Assembly: GCF_003034965.1 (NCBI RefSeq)
Contig: NZ_PZKE01000003.1
Location: forward strand, 62,001-126,000
DNA length: 64,000 nt
DNA from: Fuscovulum blasticum DSM 2131
Lineage (GTDB): Bacteria > Pseudomonadota > Alphaproteobacteria > Rhodobacterales > Rhodobacteraceae
Direction of reading: 5' to 3'
The notes under the pieces were generated by a model. That model made no database searches. It was not told where the DNA came from and was given only the letters and a program-made list of their open reading frames with translations. Positions 16,131-24,923 of this stretch are shown here, in pieces. Each line of letters starts with the position of its first letter. Position 1 is the first letter of the stretch. The translations under genes were made by a program, and so were the position numbers.

Positions 16131-18170
16131 ATGGTTGTTCGCACCGATTTCCCGTTCCGCGTGGTCGAACACGAGGACATGGGGATCGTCCTGCCCGACG
16201 GCACGCGCCTGTCGGCCCGGGTCTGGATGCCCGAGGATGCGCCCGCGAACCCGGTGCCCGCGGTACTGGAATACATTCCCTATCGCAAGCGCGACGGAAC
16301 CCTGCCACGCGACGAGATGATGCACCCCTGGTTCGCCGGCCACGGCTATGCCGCGGTGCGGGTCGACATGCGCGGCAACGGCGACAGCCAGGGCCTGATG
16401 GATGATGAATACAGCCCGCAGGAAATGGCCGATGCCCTGGCCGTGATCGACTGGCTGTCGCGCCAGCCCTGGTGCAGCGGCAGCGTCGGGATGATGGGCA
16501 AAAGCTGGGGCGGCTTCAACTGCCTGCAGGCCGCCTTCAACCAGCCGCCCGCGCTGAAGGCGGTGGTCTCGGTCTGCGCCACGACAGACCGTTTTGCCGA
16601 TGACATCCATTTCAAGGGCGGCTGCCTGCTGGGCGAGAATTTCGGCTGGGGCGCGGTGATGCTGTCCTTCTCCAGCCGCCCGCCCGATCCGGCCCTGCGC
16701 CCCGACTGGCGCGAAGACTGGCTGCGCCGGCTGGAAGCCGAACCCTGGCTTGCGCCGCGCTGGGCGGCGCATCAGGCGCGTGATGCTTATTGGGCGCATG
16801 GGTCGGTCTGCGAGGACTGGTCGCGCAACACCGTGCCGGCCATGATCTGGGGCGGCTGGGCCGACAATTACATGAACACGGTGGCGGCGCTGGTCGAAGG
16901 GGCGCCCGCGCCGGTGAAGGGCGTGGTCGGGCCCTGGGTCCACCAGTATCCGCATACCGCCGTGCCGGGGCCGCAGGTGGGTTTCCTGCAGATCGCGCTG
17001 CGCTGGTGGGACCGCTGGCTGAAAGGCGTGCCGAACGGGGCCGAGGCCGACCCCGCCTATCGCGCCTATGTGCTTCATTCCGAACCTCCCGATGCCAGCG
17101 CGAAAGCACGCGCCGGGCATTGGGTGGCCGAGGCCGTGTGGCCGTCGCCCCGCGTGGTGCCGCAGGTCTGGCATCTGGCCGCCGCCGCACCGGGGGTTTC
17201 ACACCCCCGGACCCCCGTGGGATATTTGCAGACAGATGAAAGCCCGGACGGGTTTTTTGTTGAGGTGGCCACGCTGCAACATCTGGGCCTTGCGGCGGGC
17301 GAATTCTTCCCGATGGGCCTGAACGCCGAAATGCCGGGCGATCAGGCGGGCGACGATGCGCTGTCGGTCTGTTTCGACGGGCCGGAACTGATGGCGCCGC
17401 TGCAACTGCTGGGCGCGGCCGAACTGACGCTGCGGCTGTCGTCGGACCGGCCGCTGGGCTTTGTCGTGGCGCGGCTGTGCGATGTGGCGCCGGACGGTTC
17501 CAGCGTTCGCATCGCCCATGGCATGTTGAACCTGTGCCACCGCGACGGCATGGCCACGCCCGCGCCGCTGGTGCAGGGGCAGCCGGTCGCGGTGACGGTC
17601 CGGCTCGACCAGATGGGTTATCGGCTGGCGCCGGGGCACCGTCTGCGGCTGGCGCTGTCGAACAGCTACTGGCCCTTCGTCTGGCCCTCGCCGCAGGCGG
17701 GGGTGCTGACGGTCACGGCGGGGCGGCTGGTGCTGCCCGTGCACCCGGGGGCCGACCGCAGCGAATGGACCCCGCCGCCCGCCGAACATGCCGCGCCCTG
17801 GCAGCACCTCGTTCTGCGACCCGGCCAAAGCCGCCGCTTCGTGGAACAGGATCTGATCACCGGCACCCGCGCGCTGGTGGTTGAAGAGGATGGCGGCGAT
17901 GTCGAGAACCTCACCCATGGCCTGTGTTCCGGCGAGACGATGACCGAGCGCTGGGAGATCGCGCCCGACGATCCGTTGTCGGCCCGGGCGGTGCATGTCT
18001 GGGAACAGCGGCTGTCGCGCGGCGACTGGCGCATCAGGACGCGGGCCGAGGCCACCATGACCGGCACCGCCACCCATCTGCGGATGCAGGCCCGGCTGAC
18101 AGCCTGGGAGGCGGACCGCCAGATTTTCCTGCGCGAATGGGACGAGGAGGTGCCTCGCCACTTCGTGTGA
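16131..18170 (+). CDS. CocE/NonD-family alpha/beta hydrolase (X-Pro dipeptidyl-peptidase S15 type)
   Basis: Predicted serine hydrolase of an ester or amide, possibly acting before or after uptake by the adjacent importer; 679 residues. An S15 alpha/beta-hydrolase domain (about 15-300) carries the nucleophile in 'GKSWGG', the acid in 'WGGWADNYMN' and the histidine near 'GPWVHQYPH'. A C-terminal jelly-roll domain (PepX_C, about 330-560) follows, then an extra tail of about 100 residues. ATG at 16131 is preceded by AAAGGAGA. No signal peptide is evident. Residues about 354-378 are encoded by a palindromic repeat-like element with codon use unlike the rest (TTT TTT, ATA-like low-GC stretch), described separately. 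Confidence 0.88.
   Translation: MVVRTDFPFRVVEHEDMGIVLPDGTRLSARVWMPEDAPANPVPAVLEYIPYRKRDGTLPRDEMMHPWFAGHGYAAVRVDMRGNGDSQGLMDDEYSPQEMADALAVIDWLSRQPWCSGSVGMMGKSWGGFNCLQAAFNQPPALKAVVSVCATTDRFADDIHFKGGCLLGENFGWGAVMLSFSSRPPDPALRPDWREDWLRRLEAEPWLAPRWAAHQARDAYWAHGSVCEDWSRNTVPAMIWGGWADNYMNTVAALVEGAPAPVKGVVGPWVHQYPHTAVPGPQVGFLQIALRWWDRWLKGVPNGAEADPAYRAYVLHSEPPDASAKARAGHWVAEAVWPSPRVVPQVWHLAAAAPGVSHPRTPVGYLQTDESPDGFFVEVATLQHLGLAAGEFFPMGLNAEMPGDQAGDDALSVCFDGPELMAPLQLLGAAELTLRLSSDRPLGFVVARLCDVAPDGSSVRIAHGMLNLCHRDGMATPAPLVQGQPVAVTVRLDQMGYRLAPGHRLRLALSNSYWPFVWPSPQAGVLTVTAGRLVLPVHPGADRSEWTPPPAEHAAPWQHLVLRPGQSRRFVEQDLITGTRALVVEEDGGDVENLTHGLCSGETMTERWEIAPDDPLSARAVHVWEQRLSRGDWRIRTRAEATMTGTATHLRMQARLTAWEADRQIFLREWDEEVPRHFV
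17192..17266 (+). repeat. Palindromic repeat-like element translated in frame inside the CocE-type gene
   Basis: CCGGGGG (17191-17197) pairs with CCCCCGG (17204-17210) across TTTCAC-type loop bases. This is followed by ACCCCCGTGGGATATTTG, CAGACAGATGAAAG and a T-run (GGGTTTTTTG). The hairpin, GATATTT and GATGAAAG order looks like an intergenic repeat or terminator-like element, and from memory similar sequences occur between genes in Rhodobacterales. Here it is read through without a stop. I found no second copy in the window. Confidence 0.5.
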
Positions 18171-18187
18171 CGGCCCTGCGCGGCGGC

Positions 18188-18230
18188 CCGGGCAAGAATC
18201 GTTGCCCGGTCAGCGCCTTCGCGGTTTAGT
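18188..18230 (+). promoter_or_regulatory. Hairpin and candidate promoter ahead of the binding-protein gene
   Basis: CCGGGCAA (18188-18195) pairs with TTGCCCGG (18202-18209) with a 6-nt loop. This could protect or partly terminate the upstream transcript. Overlapping it, TTGCCC (18202-18207) and TTTAGT (18225-18230) are 17 bp apart and could form an internal promoter giving extra expression of the receptor. A GGGAGAAG ribosome site follows. Confidence 0.35.
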
Positions 18231-18286
18231 GAGTGCAATAAACAAACAGGCCCCGAAAAAACCGGGCCAGACAGGGAGAAGACAAG

Positions 18287-19873
18287 ATGACGGACCAACT
18301 TGACCGGATGATCGACACGGTGCGCCGCGGGCGGATGACCCGGCGCGAATTTGTCGGCCGCGCCTCGGCCATGGGCATCACGGCGGGGCTTGCCTCGGCG
18401 CTGTTCAGCAAGACCGCGATGGCGCAGGAACCCAAGAAGGGCGGCGTGATCCGCGTCGGTATGCAGGGCGGCGAATCGACCAACTCGCTTGACCCGGCGC
18501 TGGCCGCTTCGGAAGTGCCGTTCCAGGTGAACATGACCTGGGGCGAAATGCTGGTGGACGTGAACCCCGACGGGTCGATCGACCACCGCATCGCGGAAGA
18601 GGTCAGCAGCAATGCCGACGCGACCGAGTGGAAGTTCAAGATCCGCGCCGGCGTCGAATTCCATGACGGCAAGACCGTCACCGCCGAAGACGTGGTGGCC
18701 ACTCTGAAGCGCCACACCGACGAGAAGTCGCAATCGGGCGCGCTGGGCATCGTGCAGGGCATCAGCGAGATGAAGGCCGAGGGCGACATGGTCACCCTCA
18801 AGCTGTCGGCCGCCAGCGCCGACCTTCCCTATCTGATGGCCGACTATCACCTGATCATCCAGCCCGGCGGCGGCGTGGACAATCCGGCCGCCGGCATTGG
18901 CGCAGGCCCCTACAAGGTGGTGGTGAACGAGCCGGGCGTGCGGCACACCTTCGCCAAGCACGCCAACTATTTCGACAGCAGCATCGGCCATGCCGATGAG
19001 GTGGAAATCCTGGTCATCAACGACAACACCGCCCGTACCGCGGCGCTGCAATCGGGCCAGATCCACATGATGAACCGGGTCGATCCGAAGATCGTCGAAC
19101 TGCTGAAAGGCGCGCCGGGCATCCAGATCAAGTCGGTGGCCGGGCGCGGGCATTATGTCTTCATCATGCACGTCGACAAGCCGCCCTTCGACAACAACGA
19201 TCTGCGGATGGCGCTGAAATACTCGATCAACCGTCAGGAAATGGTGGACAAGATCCTGGGCGGCCTGGGCAGCCGGGGCAACGATTTCCCGATCAACGCG
19301 GCCTATCCGCTGTTCGACGACAGCATCGAGCAGCGCGAATACGATGCGGCCAAGGCGGCAGAGCATTACAAGAAGTCCGGCCATGACGGCAGCCCGATCG
19401 TGCTGCGCACCGCGCCGGGCGCCTTCCCGGGTGCGGTCGATGCGGCCAACCTCTTTGCCGCCAGCGCCAATGCCGCCGGCATCCCGCTCTCGGTCAAGCT
19501 GGAACCCGATGACGGCTACTGGTCGAACGTCTGGAACGTGGAACCCTTCTGCGCCAGCTACTGGGGCGGCCGCCCCGTGCAGGACCAGATGTATTCCACC
19601 GCCTATCTCTCCACCGCGGAATGGAACGACACCAAGTTCAAGAACGCCCGGTTCGACGAACTGCTGCTGGCCGCCCGGGGCGAGCTGGACGCGGCCAAGC
19701 GCAAGGGCATGTATTCGGAAATGGCCCATATCCTGCGCGACGAAGGCGGCCTGATCCTGCCGATGTTCAACGACTTCGTGTCGGGCGTCAGCGATGCCAT
19801 CGCCGGCTGGGCCGACGATCCGAACGGCGAGTTGATGAACGGGCGGGCCCAGGTCCGCTGCTGGCTGGCATAA
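18287..19873 (+). CDS. ABC transporter substrate-binding protein, family 5 (Tat-exported)
   Basis: Periplasmic receptor for the second peptide-type importer, 528 residues. The twin-arginine signal is explicit, 'RRGRMTRREFVGRASAMG', followed by a hydrophobic stretch and 'AMAQE' cleavage near residue 47. SBP_bac_5 motifs include 'VRVGMQGGESTNSLDPALA', 'WKFKIRAGVEFHDGKTVTAEDVVATLKRH' and 'DLRMALKYSINRQEMV'. It is encoded between the CocE-type hydrolase and its permeases. Tat export suggests folding before export. The ligand is unknown; the flanking sulfatase, hydrolase and phosphodiesterase suggest an esterified compound. Confidence 0.92.
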   Translation: MTDQLDRMIDTVRRGRMTRREFVGRASAMGITAGLASALFSKTAMAQEPKKGGVIRVGMQGGESTNSLDPALAASEVPFQVNMTWGEMLVDVNPDGSIDHRIAEEVSSNADATEWKFKIRAGVEFHDGKTVTAEDVVATLKRHTDEKSQSGALGIVQGISEMKAEGDMVTLKLSAASADLPYLMADYHLIIQPGGGVDNPAAGIGAGPYKVVVNEPGVRHTFAKHANYFDSSIGHADEVEILVINDNTARTAALQSGQIHMMNRVDPKIVELLKGAPGIQIKSVAGRGHYVFIMHVDKPPFDNNDLRMALKYSINRQEMVDKILGGLGSRGNDFPINAAYPLFDDSIEQREYDAAKAAEHYKKSGHDGSPIVLRTAPGAFPGAVDAANLFAASANAAGIPLSVKLEPDDGYWSNVWNVEPFCASYWGGRPVQDQMYSTAYLSTAEWNDTKFKNARFDELLLAARGELDAAKRKGMYSEMAHILRDEGGLILPMFNDFVSGVSDAIAGWADDPNGELMNGRAQVRCWLA

Positions 19874-19885
19874 GGCCCGAAGCCG

Positions 19886-20842
19886 GTGCATCCCGTTCTT
19901 GTTCTGGTGGTCCAGCGCATCGCGCTGGGCCTCCTCCTGCTCCTCGCCGTGTCGGCGGTCATCTTCCTGGGCGTCGAGGCGCTTCCGGGCGATACCGCCC
20001 AGGCGATCCTGGGGCAGCAGGCCACGCCCGAGGCGCTGGCCAACCTGCGCGAAAAGCTGGGCCTGAATGACCCCGCCATCACCCGTTATTTCCGCTGGCT
20101 GGGCGGTGTCCTGACCGGCGATCTTGGCACGGCACTGACCAATGGCGCCGACATCGCCACCTCGATCGGGCAGCGGCTGGGCAACACGCTGTTCCTGGCG
20201 GGCTGCGCCGCGGCCATCTCGGTGCCGCTGGCCATCATCCTGGGTCTGATCGCCGCCCGCTACGCCGGGCGCTGGCCCGACAAGCTGATCTCGGGCGTCA
20301 CCCTGACCACGATCAGCCTGCCCGAATTCGTGGCGGCCTATTTCGTGATCTACCTGCTGACCCAGGTCTTCCCGGTGTTCCAGCCCGTCGCCATGGTCTT
20401 TCCCGGGATGAGCTTCTGGGCCAAGCTGCAGGCGGTGGCGCTGCCGGTCATCGTGCTGGTGGTGGTCGTGCTGGCGCATATGATGCGGATGACCCGCGCC
20501 GCCATCCTGAACGTCATGCAATCGGCCTATATCGAAACGGCCGAGCTGAAGGGCCTGTCACCGATGACGGTGATCTGGCGCCACGCCTTCCCCAATGCCA
20601 TCGCGCCGGTCGTCGCGGTCGTCATGCTGAACATGGCCTATCTGGTGGTGGGGGTTGTCGTGGTTGAGGTGGTGTTCAGCTACAACGCATTGGGGCAATA
20701 TCTGGTGGACCACGTTTCCAAGCGCGACCTGCCGGTGGTGCAGGCCGTCGGCCTGATCTTCGCCGCCGTCTACATCACCCTGAACATGCTGGCCGATGTC
20801 ATCGGCATCATCAGCAACCCGCGTCTGAGGCATCCGAAATGA
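19886..20842 (+). CDS. ABC transporter permease (DppB-like)
   Basis: First permease of the second importer, 318 residues, with a BPD_transp_1 domain. 'RIALGLLLLLAVSAVIFLGVEALPGD' is the first helix and the start of the conserved DppB region. The coupling loop is 'IETAELKGLSPMTVIWRHAFPNA'. The start is GTG, 12 bp after the binding-protein stop, and the 3' end overlaps the next permease gene by 4 bp. The C-terminus 'ISNPRLRHPK' matches the family's usual 'NPRLR' ending. Confidence 0.9.
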   Translation: MHPVLVLVVQRIALGLLLLLAVSAVIFLGVEALPGDTAQAILGQQATPEALANLREKLGLNDPAITRYFRWLGGVLTGDLGTALTNGADIATSIGQRLGNTLFLAGCAAAISVPLAIILGLIAARYAGRWPDKLISGVTLTTISLPEFVAAYFVIYLLTQVFPVFQPVAMVFPGMSFWAKLQAVALPVIVLVVVVLAHMMRMTRAAILNVMQSAYIETAELKGLSPMTVIWRHAFPNAIAPVVAVVMLNMAYLVVGVVVVEVVFSYNALGQYLVDHVSKRDLPVVQAVGLIFAAVYITLNMLADVIGIISNPRLRHPK

Positions 20843-21654
20843 GGCTGCCGTTCTCCGCCCTGCTGGGCCTGTCGCTGACCGGCCTGTTCCTGTTCATCGC
20901 GATCTTCGCCCGCTGGATCGCGCCCTATCCCATCGACCTGGCGGTCGGCGGGGTCTGGGAAGGCCCCTCCGCGAAATACTGGCTGGGCACCGATACCATC
21001 GGCCGCGACATCCTTTCGCGGCTGATCTACGGCGGTCAGGTCACCATCTTCGTGGCGCTGGCCTCGTCGATCCTGGCCTTCTCGCTGGGCTCGTTCCTGG
21101 GCTTCCTGGCCGCCGTCAAGGGCGGGCTGGTCGATCAGCTTCTCAGCCGGATGGTTGATCTGGTGATGGCGATCCCGTCGCTGATCGTGGCGCTGGTCAT
21201 GCTTTCGGTGCTGCCGCTGAACCTGACGGTGCTGATCCTTGTCATCGGCGTTCTCGACAGCACCCGCGTCTTCCGCCTGTCGCGCGCGGTGGCCGTCGAC
21301 ATTGCCGTGATGGATTACGTCGAAGCCGCCAAGCTGCGCGGCGAAGGCCAGTCCTGGGTGATCTTCCGCGAAATCCTGCCCAATGCCCTGTCGCCGCTGG
21401 TGGCGGAATTCGGGCTGCGCTTCATCTTCGCCGTGCTCTTCATCTCGACCCTGTCCTTCCTGGGCCTCGGCATCCAGCCGCCGCTGACCGACTGGGGCGG
21501 CATGGTCAAGGAAAACAAGGATGGCCTGATCTATGGCAAGGCCGCCGCGCTGATGCCCGCCGCCGCCATTGCCGCGCTGGCGATCAGCGTCAATCTCGTG
21601 GCCGACTGGGTGCTGACCCGCACCTCCAGCCTGAAAGGAGGCCGCGGTGGCTGA
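20839..21654 (+). CDS. ABC transporter permease (DppC-like)
   Basis: Second permease of the importer, 271 residues. It shows 'WLGTDTIGRDILSRLIYGGQVTI' after the first helix, and the coupling loop 'VEAAKLRGEGQSWVIFREILPNA'. It overlaps the preceding permease gene by 4 bp and the ATPase gene by 8 bp, so the whole transporter is translationally coupled. The domain structure is normal. Confidence 0.9.
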   Translation: MRLPFSALLGLSLTGLFLFIAIFARWIAPYPIDLAVGGVWEGPSAKYWLGTDTIGRDILSRLIYGGQVTIFVALASSILAFSLGSFLGFLAAVKGGLVDQLLSRMVDLVMAIPSLIVALVMLSVLPLNLTVLILVIGVLDSTRVFRLSRAVAVDIAVMDYVEAAKLRGEGQSWVIFREILPNALSPLVAEFGLRFIFAVLFISTLSFLGLGIQPPLTDWGGMVKENKDGLIYGKAAALMPAAAIAALAISVNLVADWVLTRTSSLKGGRGG

Positions 21655-23284
21655 CAACACCCTTCTGGAAATCCGCGGCCTTGTGATCCAGGCCACCAGC
21701 TACCCGCCCGGCGAACCCCCGAAAGAGGTGACGCTGGTCCACGGGGTAGACCTCACGCTGCAACGCGGCCGCGTGCTGGGGCTGATCGGTGAATCCGGCG
21801 CCGGCAAATCCACCATCGGCCTGTCGGCCATGGCCTATGGCCGGGGCGGGGTGCGGCTGACCGGCGGCACCATCACCCTGAACGGCCGGGAAATCCGGCT
21901 GGCCAGTCCCGCGGCGCTGCGCAGCCTGCGCGGGCGCGAGGTGACCTATGTCTCGCAATCCGCGGCGGCCTCGTTCAACCCGGCCAAGCGGCTGATGGAA
22001 CAGGTGATCGAAACCAGCATCGCCCATGGCGTGATGACGCGCCCCGAGGCCGAGGCGCGGGCGGTCCTTCTGTTCCGCAAGCTGGGCCTGCCCAACCCCG
22101 AAACCTTCGGCAACCGCTATCCGCATCAGGTGTCGGGCGGGCAGTTGCAGCGCGCGATGACGGCCATGGCGCTGTGCCCCAAGCCCGATCTGGTGATCTT
22201 CGACGAACCCACCACCGCGCTGGACGTGACCACGCAGATCGACGTGCTGGCCGCCATCAAGGAAGCCATCCGCGACACGCAGGTCGCCGCGCTCTATATC
22301 ACCCACGATCTTGCAGTGGTGGCACAGGTGGCGGATGAGATCATGGTGCTGCGCCATGGTCGCATGGTCGAACTGGGCGAAACGGCGCAGATCATCAAGG
22401 AACCCCGGCAGGACTATACCCGCGCGCTGGTCTCGGTCCGCAGTCTGGAACATGCCGAAAAGCCGCCCGCGCCCCCGGTGCTGCGGATCGAAGGGCTGAC
22501 CGCGCGCTATCGCGGCACGCATTTCGACGTGCTGAAACGGGTCTCGGTCGAACTGCCCAAGGGGCAGACGCTGGCCGTGGTGGGCGAAAGCGGATCGGGG
22601 AAATCGACGCTGGCCCGCGCCATCACCGGGCTGCTGCCGCCGTCCTCGGGGCGCATCACCTTTGACGGGCGCGAACTCTCGCCCGATCTGGCCGGGCGCA
22701 GCAAGGATGACCTGCGCGAAATCCAGATGATCTACCAGATGGCCGATACCGCGATGAACCCCCGGCAGACCGTGGGCACCATCATCGGCCGGCCGCTTGA
22801 ATTCTACTTCGGCCTGAAGGGCGCCGCCCGCGACCGCCGCGTGCAGGAACTTCTGGACGAGATCGAGATGGGCAAGGGCTTTGCCGACCGCTATCCCGCC
22901 GAACTGTCGGGCGGGCAGAAACAGCGTGTCTGCATCGCCCGCGCGCTGGCCGCCAAGCCCAAGCTGATCATCTGCGACGAGGTGACTTCGGCGCTTGATC
23001 CGCTGGTGGCCGATGGCATCCTCAAGCTGCTGCTGAACCTTCAGGCCATCGAACATGTGGCCTATCTGTTCATCACCCATGATCTCGCCACGGTCCGCGC
23101 CATCGCCGACAAGATCGCGGTCATGTACAAGGGGCAGGTCGTCCGCTACGGCCAGAAATCCGATGTGCTGGCCCCGCCTTTCGACGATTACACCGACCTC
23201 CTCCTGTCCTCTGTTCCCGAGATGGAAGTGGGCTGGCTTGAGCAGGTGATCGCGCATCGCAAGATGGAAAGTGCCGGAAACTAG
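21647..23284 (+). CDS. Double ABC ATPase (fused DppD-DppF type)
   Basis: Drives the second importer with two ATPase domains in one 545-residue chain, unlike the separate pair in the first importer. Domain 1 (about 5-265) has 'GESGAGKST', 'VSGGQLQR' and 'LVIFDEP'. Domain 2 (about 280-535) has 'GESGSGKST', 'LSGGQKQR' and 'LIICDEV'. The second Walker B ends DEV rather than DEP, though the catalytic Glu is kept. GTG at 21647 is preceded by AAAGGAGG, which fixes the start. Fused forms like this are common in proteobacterial peptide and glutathione-type (Gsi/Yej) systems. Confidence 0.92.
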   Translation: MADNTLLEIRGLVIQATSYPPGEPPKEVTLVHGVDLTLQRGRVLGLIGESGAGKSTIGLSAMAYGRGGVRLTGGTITLNGREIRLASPAALRSLRGREVTYVSQSAAASFNPAKRLMEQVIETSIAHGVMTRPEAEARAVLLFRKLGLPNPETFGNRYPHQVSGGQLQRAMTAMALCPKPDLVIFDEPTTALDVTTQIDVLAAIKEAIRDTQVAALYITHDLAVVAQVADEIMVLRHGRMVELGETAQIIKEPRQDYTRALVSVRSLEHAEKPPAPPVLRIEGLTARYRGTHFDVLKRVSVELPKGQTLAVVGESGSGKSTLARAITGLLPPSSGRITFDGRELSPDLAGRSKDDLREIQMIYQMADTAMNPRQTVGTIIGRPLEFYFGLKGAARDRRVQELLDEIEMGKGFADRYPAELSGGQKQRVCIARALAAKPKLIICDEVTSALDPLVADGILKLLLNLQAIEHVAYLFITHDLATVRAIADKIAVMYKGQVVRYGQKSDVLAPPFDDYTDLLLSSVPEMEVGWLEQVIAHRKMESAGN

Positions 23285-23336
23285 GTATGACCCTTTGCCA
23301 TACGCCGGACATACCCAAGGCAGACGGAACGCAGAC

Positions 23337-24170
23337 ATGACGAAACTCCTGCTCATCATCCTTGACGGGGTGCCTTACGCGAACTGGCGCCGGCTGTTCG
23401 GCAATCTGGAAGGCTGGGTCGAAAGCGGCGACGCGCGGGTCCGCCGGATGCGCGCCGTGCTGCCCTCGACCTCGGCCAGTTGCTACGCCTCGATCCACAC
23501 CGGCGTGCCGCCGCAGGTGCACCGGATCTGGGACAATGCCGACATAAGGCGGCTGGAAATGCCCGACGTGTTTTCCGAACTCACGCGGGCGGGCAAGAAG
23601 ACCGGGGCCGTAACCCATTCATATTGGTCGGAATTCTTCAACCGCGCGCCCTTCGATGTGGTGCGCGACATCGAATATGACGAACCCGGCGGCCCCATCA
23701 CCCATGGCCGGTTCCACACCATGAAGGGCTATGGCCACGCCAACCAGATGACGCCGGCCGATTACGACCTGTTCGGAACCCTCACCCGTCTGGCCGAGGT
23801 GAAGGGGATCGACTACGGCATCCTGCACACCTGCACGCTGGACAGCATGGGCCACCGCTTCTTCCACGACTGCGAAGAAATGGACCACGCCTGCTTCGCC
23901 ATGGACGCCACCCTTGCCCCCTTCATAAGCCGTTGGAGAGACAAGGGTTTTGAGGTGATCGTCACCGCCGACCACGGGCAGGATTCGCGCGGCCACCACG
24001 GCGGAACCGGCGAAGCACAGCGCGATTTCGCCTTCTACTATTTCGGCACCTCCCCCCTTCCGCCGGGGGATGAGGTGCTGGACCAACTGGCCCTTGCCCC
24101 CTCGATCCTGACACGGATGGGCGTTCCGGTGCCCCCCGGCATGAAGGCCCGCCCCTTCCTGTCGGCCTAG
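23337..24170 (+). CDS. Alkaline-phosphatase-superfamily phosphodiesterase/nucleotide pyrophosphatase
   Basis: Predicted metal-dependent phosphodiesterase, 277 residues from MTKLLLIILDGV. 'LLIILDGVPYANW' supplies the first metal ligand, 'LPSTSASCYASIHTGV' the nucleophile Ser/Thr region, and 'VIVTADHGQDSRGHHGG' the C-terminal Asp-His metal ligands. These are all hallmarks of the type I phosphodiesterase family. It is the last gene of the CocE-importer operon, 52 bp after the ATPase. An upstream in-frame GTG (23271) would overlap the ATPase gene, but the conserved domain begins at 23337. The substrate could be a phosphate or phosphonate ester brought in by the importer; this is inference. Confidence 0.82.
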   Translation: MTKLLLIILDGVPYANWRRLFGNLEGWVESGDARVRRMRAVLPSTSASCYASIHTGVPPQVHRIWDNADIRRLEMPDVFSELTRAGKKTGAVTHSYWSEFFNRAPFDVVRDIEYDEPGGPITHGRFHTMKGYGHANQMTPADYDLFGTLTRLAEVKGIDYGILHTCTLDSMGHRFFHDCEEMDHACFAMDATLAPFISRWRDKGFEVIVTADHGQDSRGHHGGTGEAQRDFAFYYFGTSPLPPGDEVLDQLALAPSILTRMGVPVPPGMKARPFLSA

Positions 24171-24176
24171 GCCGCC

Positions 24177-24923
24177 TCAGCCCGCGTAGCCGGGATCTTC
24201 CGCGTCCAGAATGGCCCGGATCTCGCGCAGATGCGCCTCGGCAAAGCCGGGGTAGTCTTCCCATTCGCGCGCGGTCTTTTCGGCAACCTCGTCCGGCAGA
24301 ACCCGCAGCGGCCGCCCCGTCTGCAGGGCGCGGATGTAGGTTTCTGCTGCGCGTTCAAGGTAATAGAGCCGGTTGAACGTCTCGGCCACCGTGCGGCCGA
24401 TCACCAGAACGCCATGGTTTCCCATGATCAGCGTGGTGATCTTCGGGTCGGCCAGCAGGCTTGCGCACCGGGCGCCTTCGGCCTCGAACGCCATGCCGCC
24501 ATAGGCGTCGTCCACCACATGACGGCCAAAGAACATGGCGGTGTTCTGGTCAATCGCCGGCAACCGGCTGTCGGCCAGGCTGGCCAACACGGTTGCATGG
24601 ATCGAATGGACATGCATCACGCAGGCCGCATGGGGCAGGGCGCGGTGGATCGCGCCATGCAGGCCCCAGGCGGTGGGGTCGGGCGCATCGGAGCGGGTCA
24701 TGGTGGCCGGATCGTCTGCGTCAATCTCGATCAGCGACGAGGCGGTGATCCGGCTGAAATGCCGGCCGTTCGGGTTGATCAGGAACCGGCTGCCCGAGGG
24801 GTTTACCGCCAGCGAAAAGTGGTTCGCCACCGCTTCATGCATGTTCAGCCGCGCCGTCCAGCGGAAGGCGGCGGCCATGTCAACACGCTGGGCCCAATGG
24901 GTGATGTTGGCAGGGGCGTTCAT
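24177..24923 (-). CDS. Class II aldolase/adducin family protein
   Basis: A zinc-dependent aldolase-fold protein of 248 residues. The conserved '[13 protein letters not shown]' gives the His ligands of the metal site, and '[29 protein letters not shown]' is the typical C-terminal half. It is closest in layout to the adducin-like members annotated only as class II aldolase family, so cleavage of a sugar phosphate cannot be assumed. It overlaps the upstream hydrolase gene by 4 bp and converges on the phosphodiesterase gene with 6 bp between stops. Confidence 0.87.
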   Translation of the reverse strand: MNAPANITHWAQRVDMAAAFRWTARLNMHEAVANHFSLAVNPSGSRFLINPNGRHFSRITASSLIEIDADDPATMTRSDAPDPTAWGLHGAIHRALPHAACVMHVHSIHATVLASLADSRLPAIDQNTAMFFGRHVVDDAYGGMAFEAEGARCASLLADPKITTLIMGNHGVLVIGRTVAETFNRLYYLERAAETYIRALQTGRPLRVLPDEVAEKTAREWEDYPGFAEAHLREIRAILDAEDPGYAG

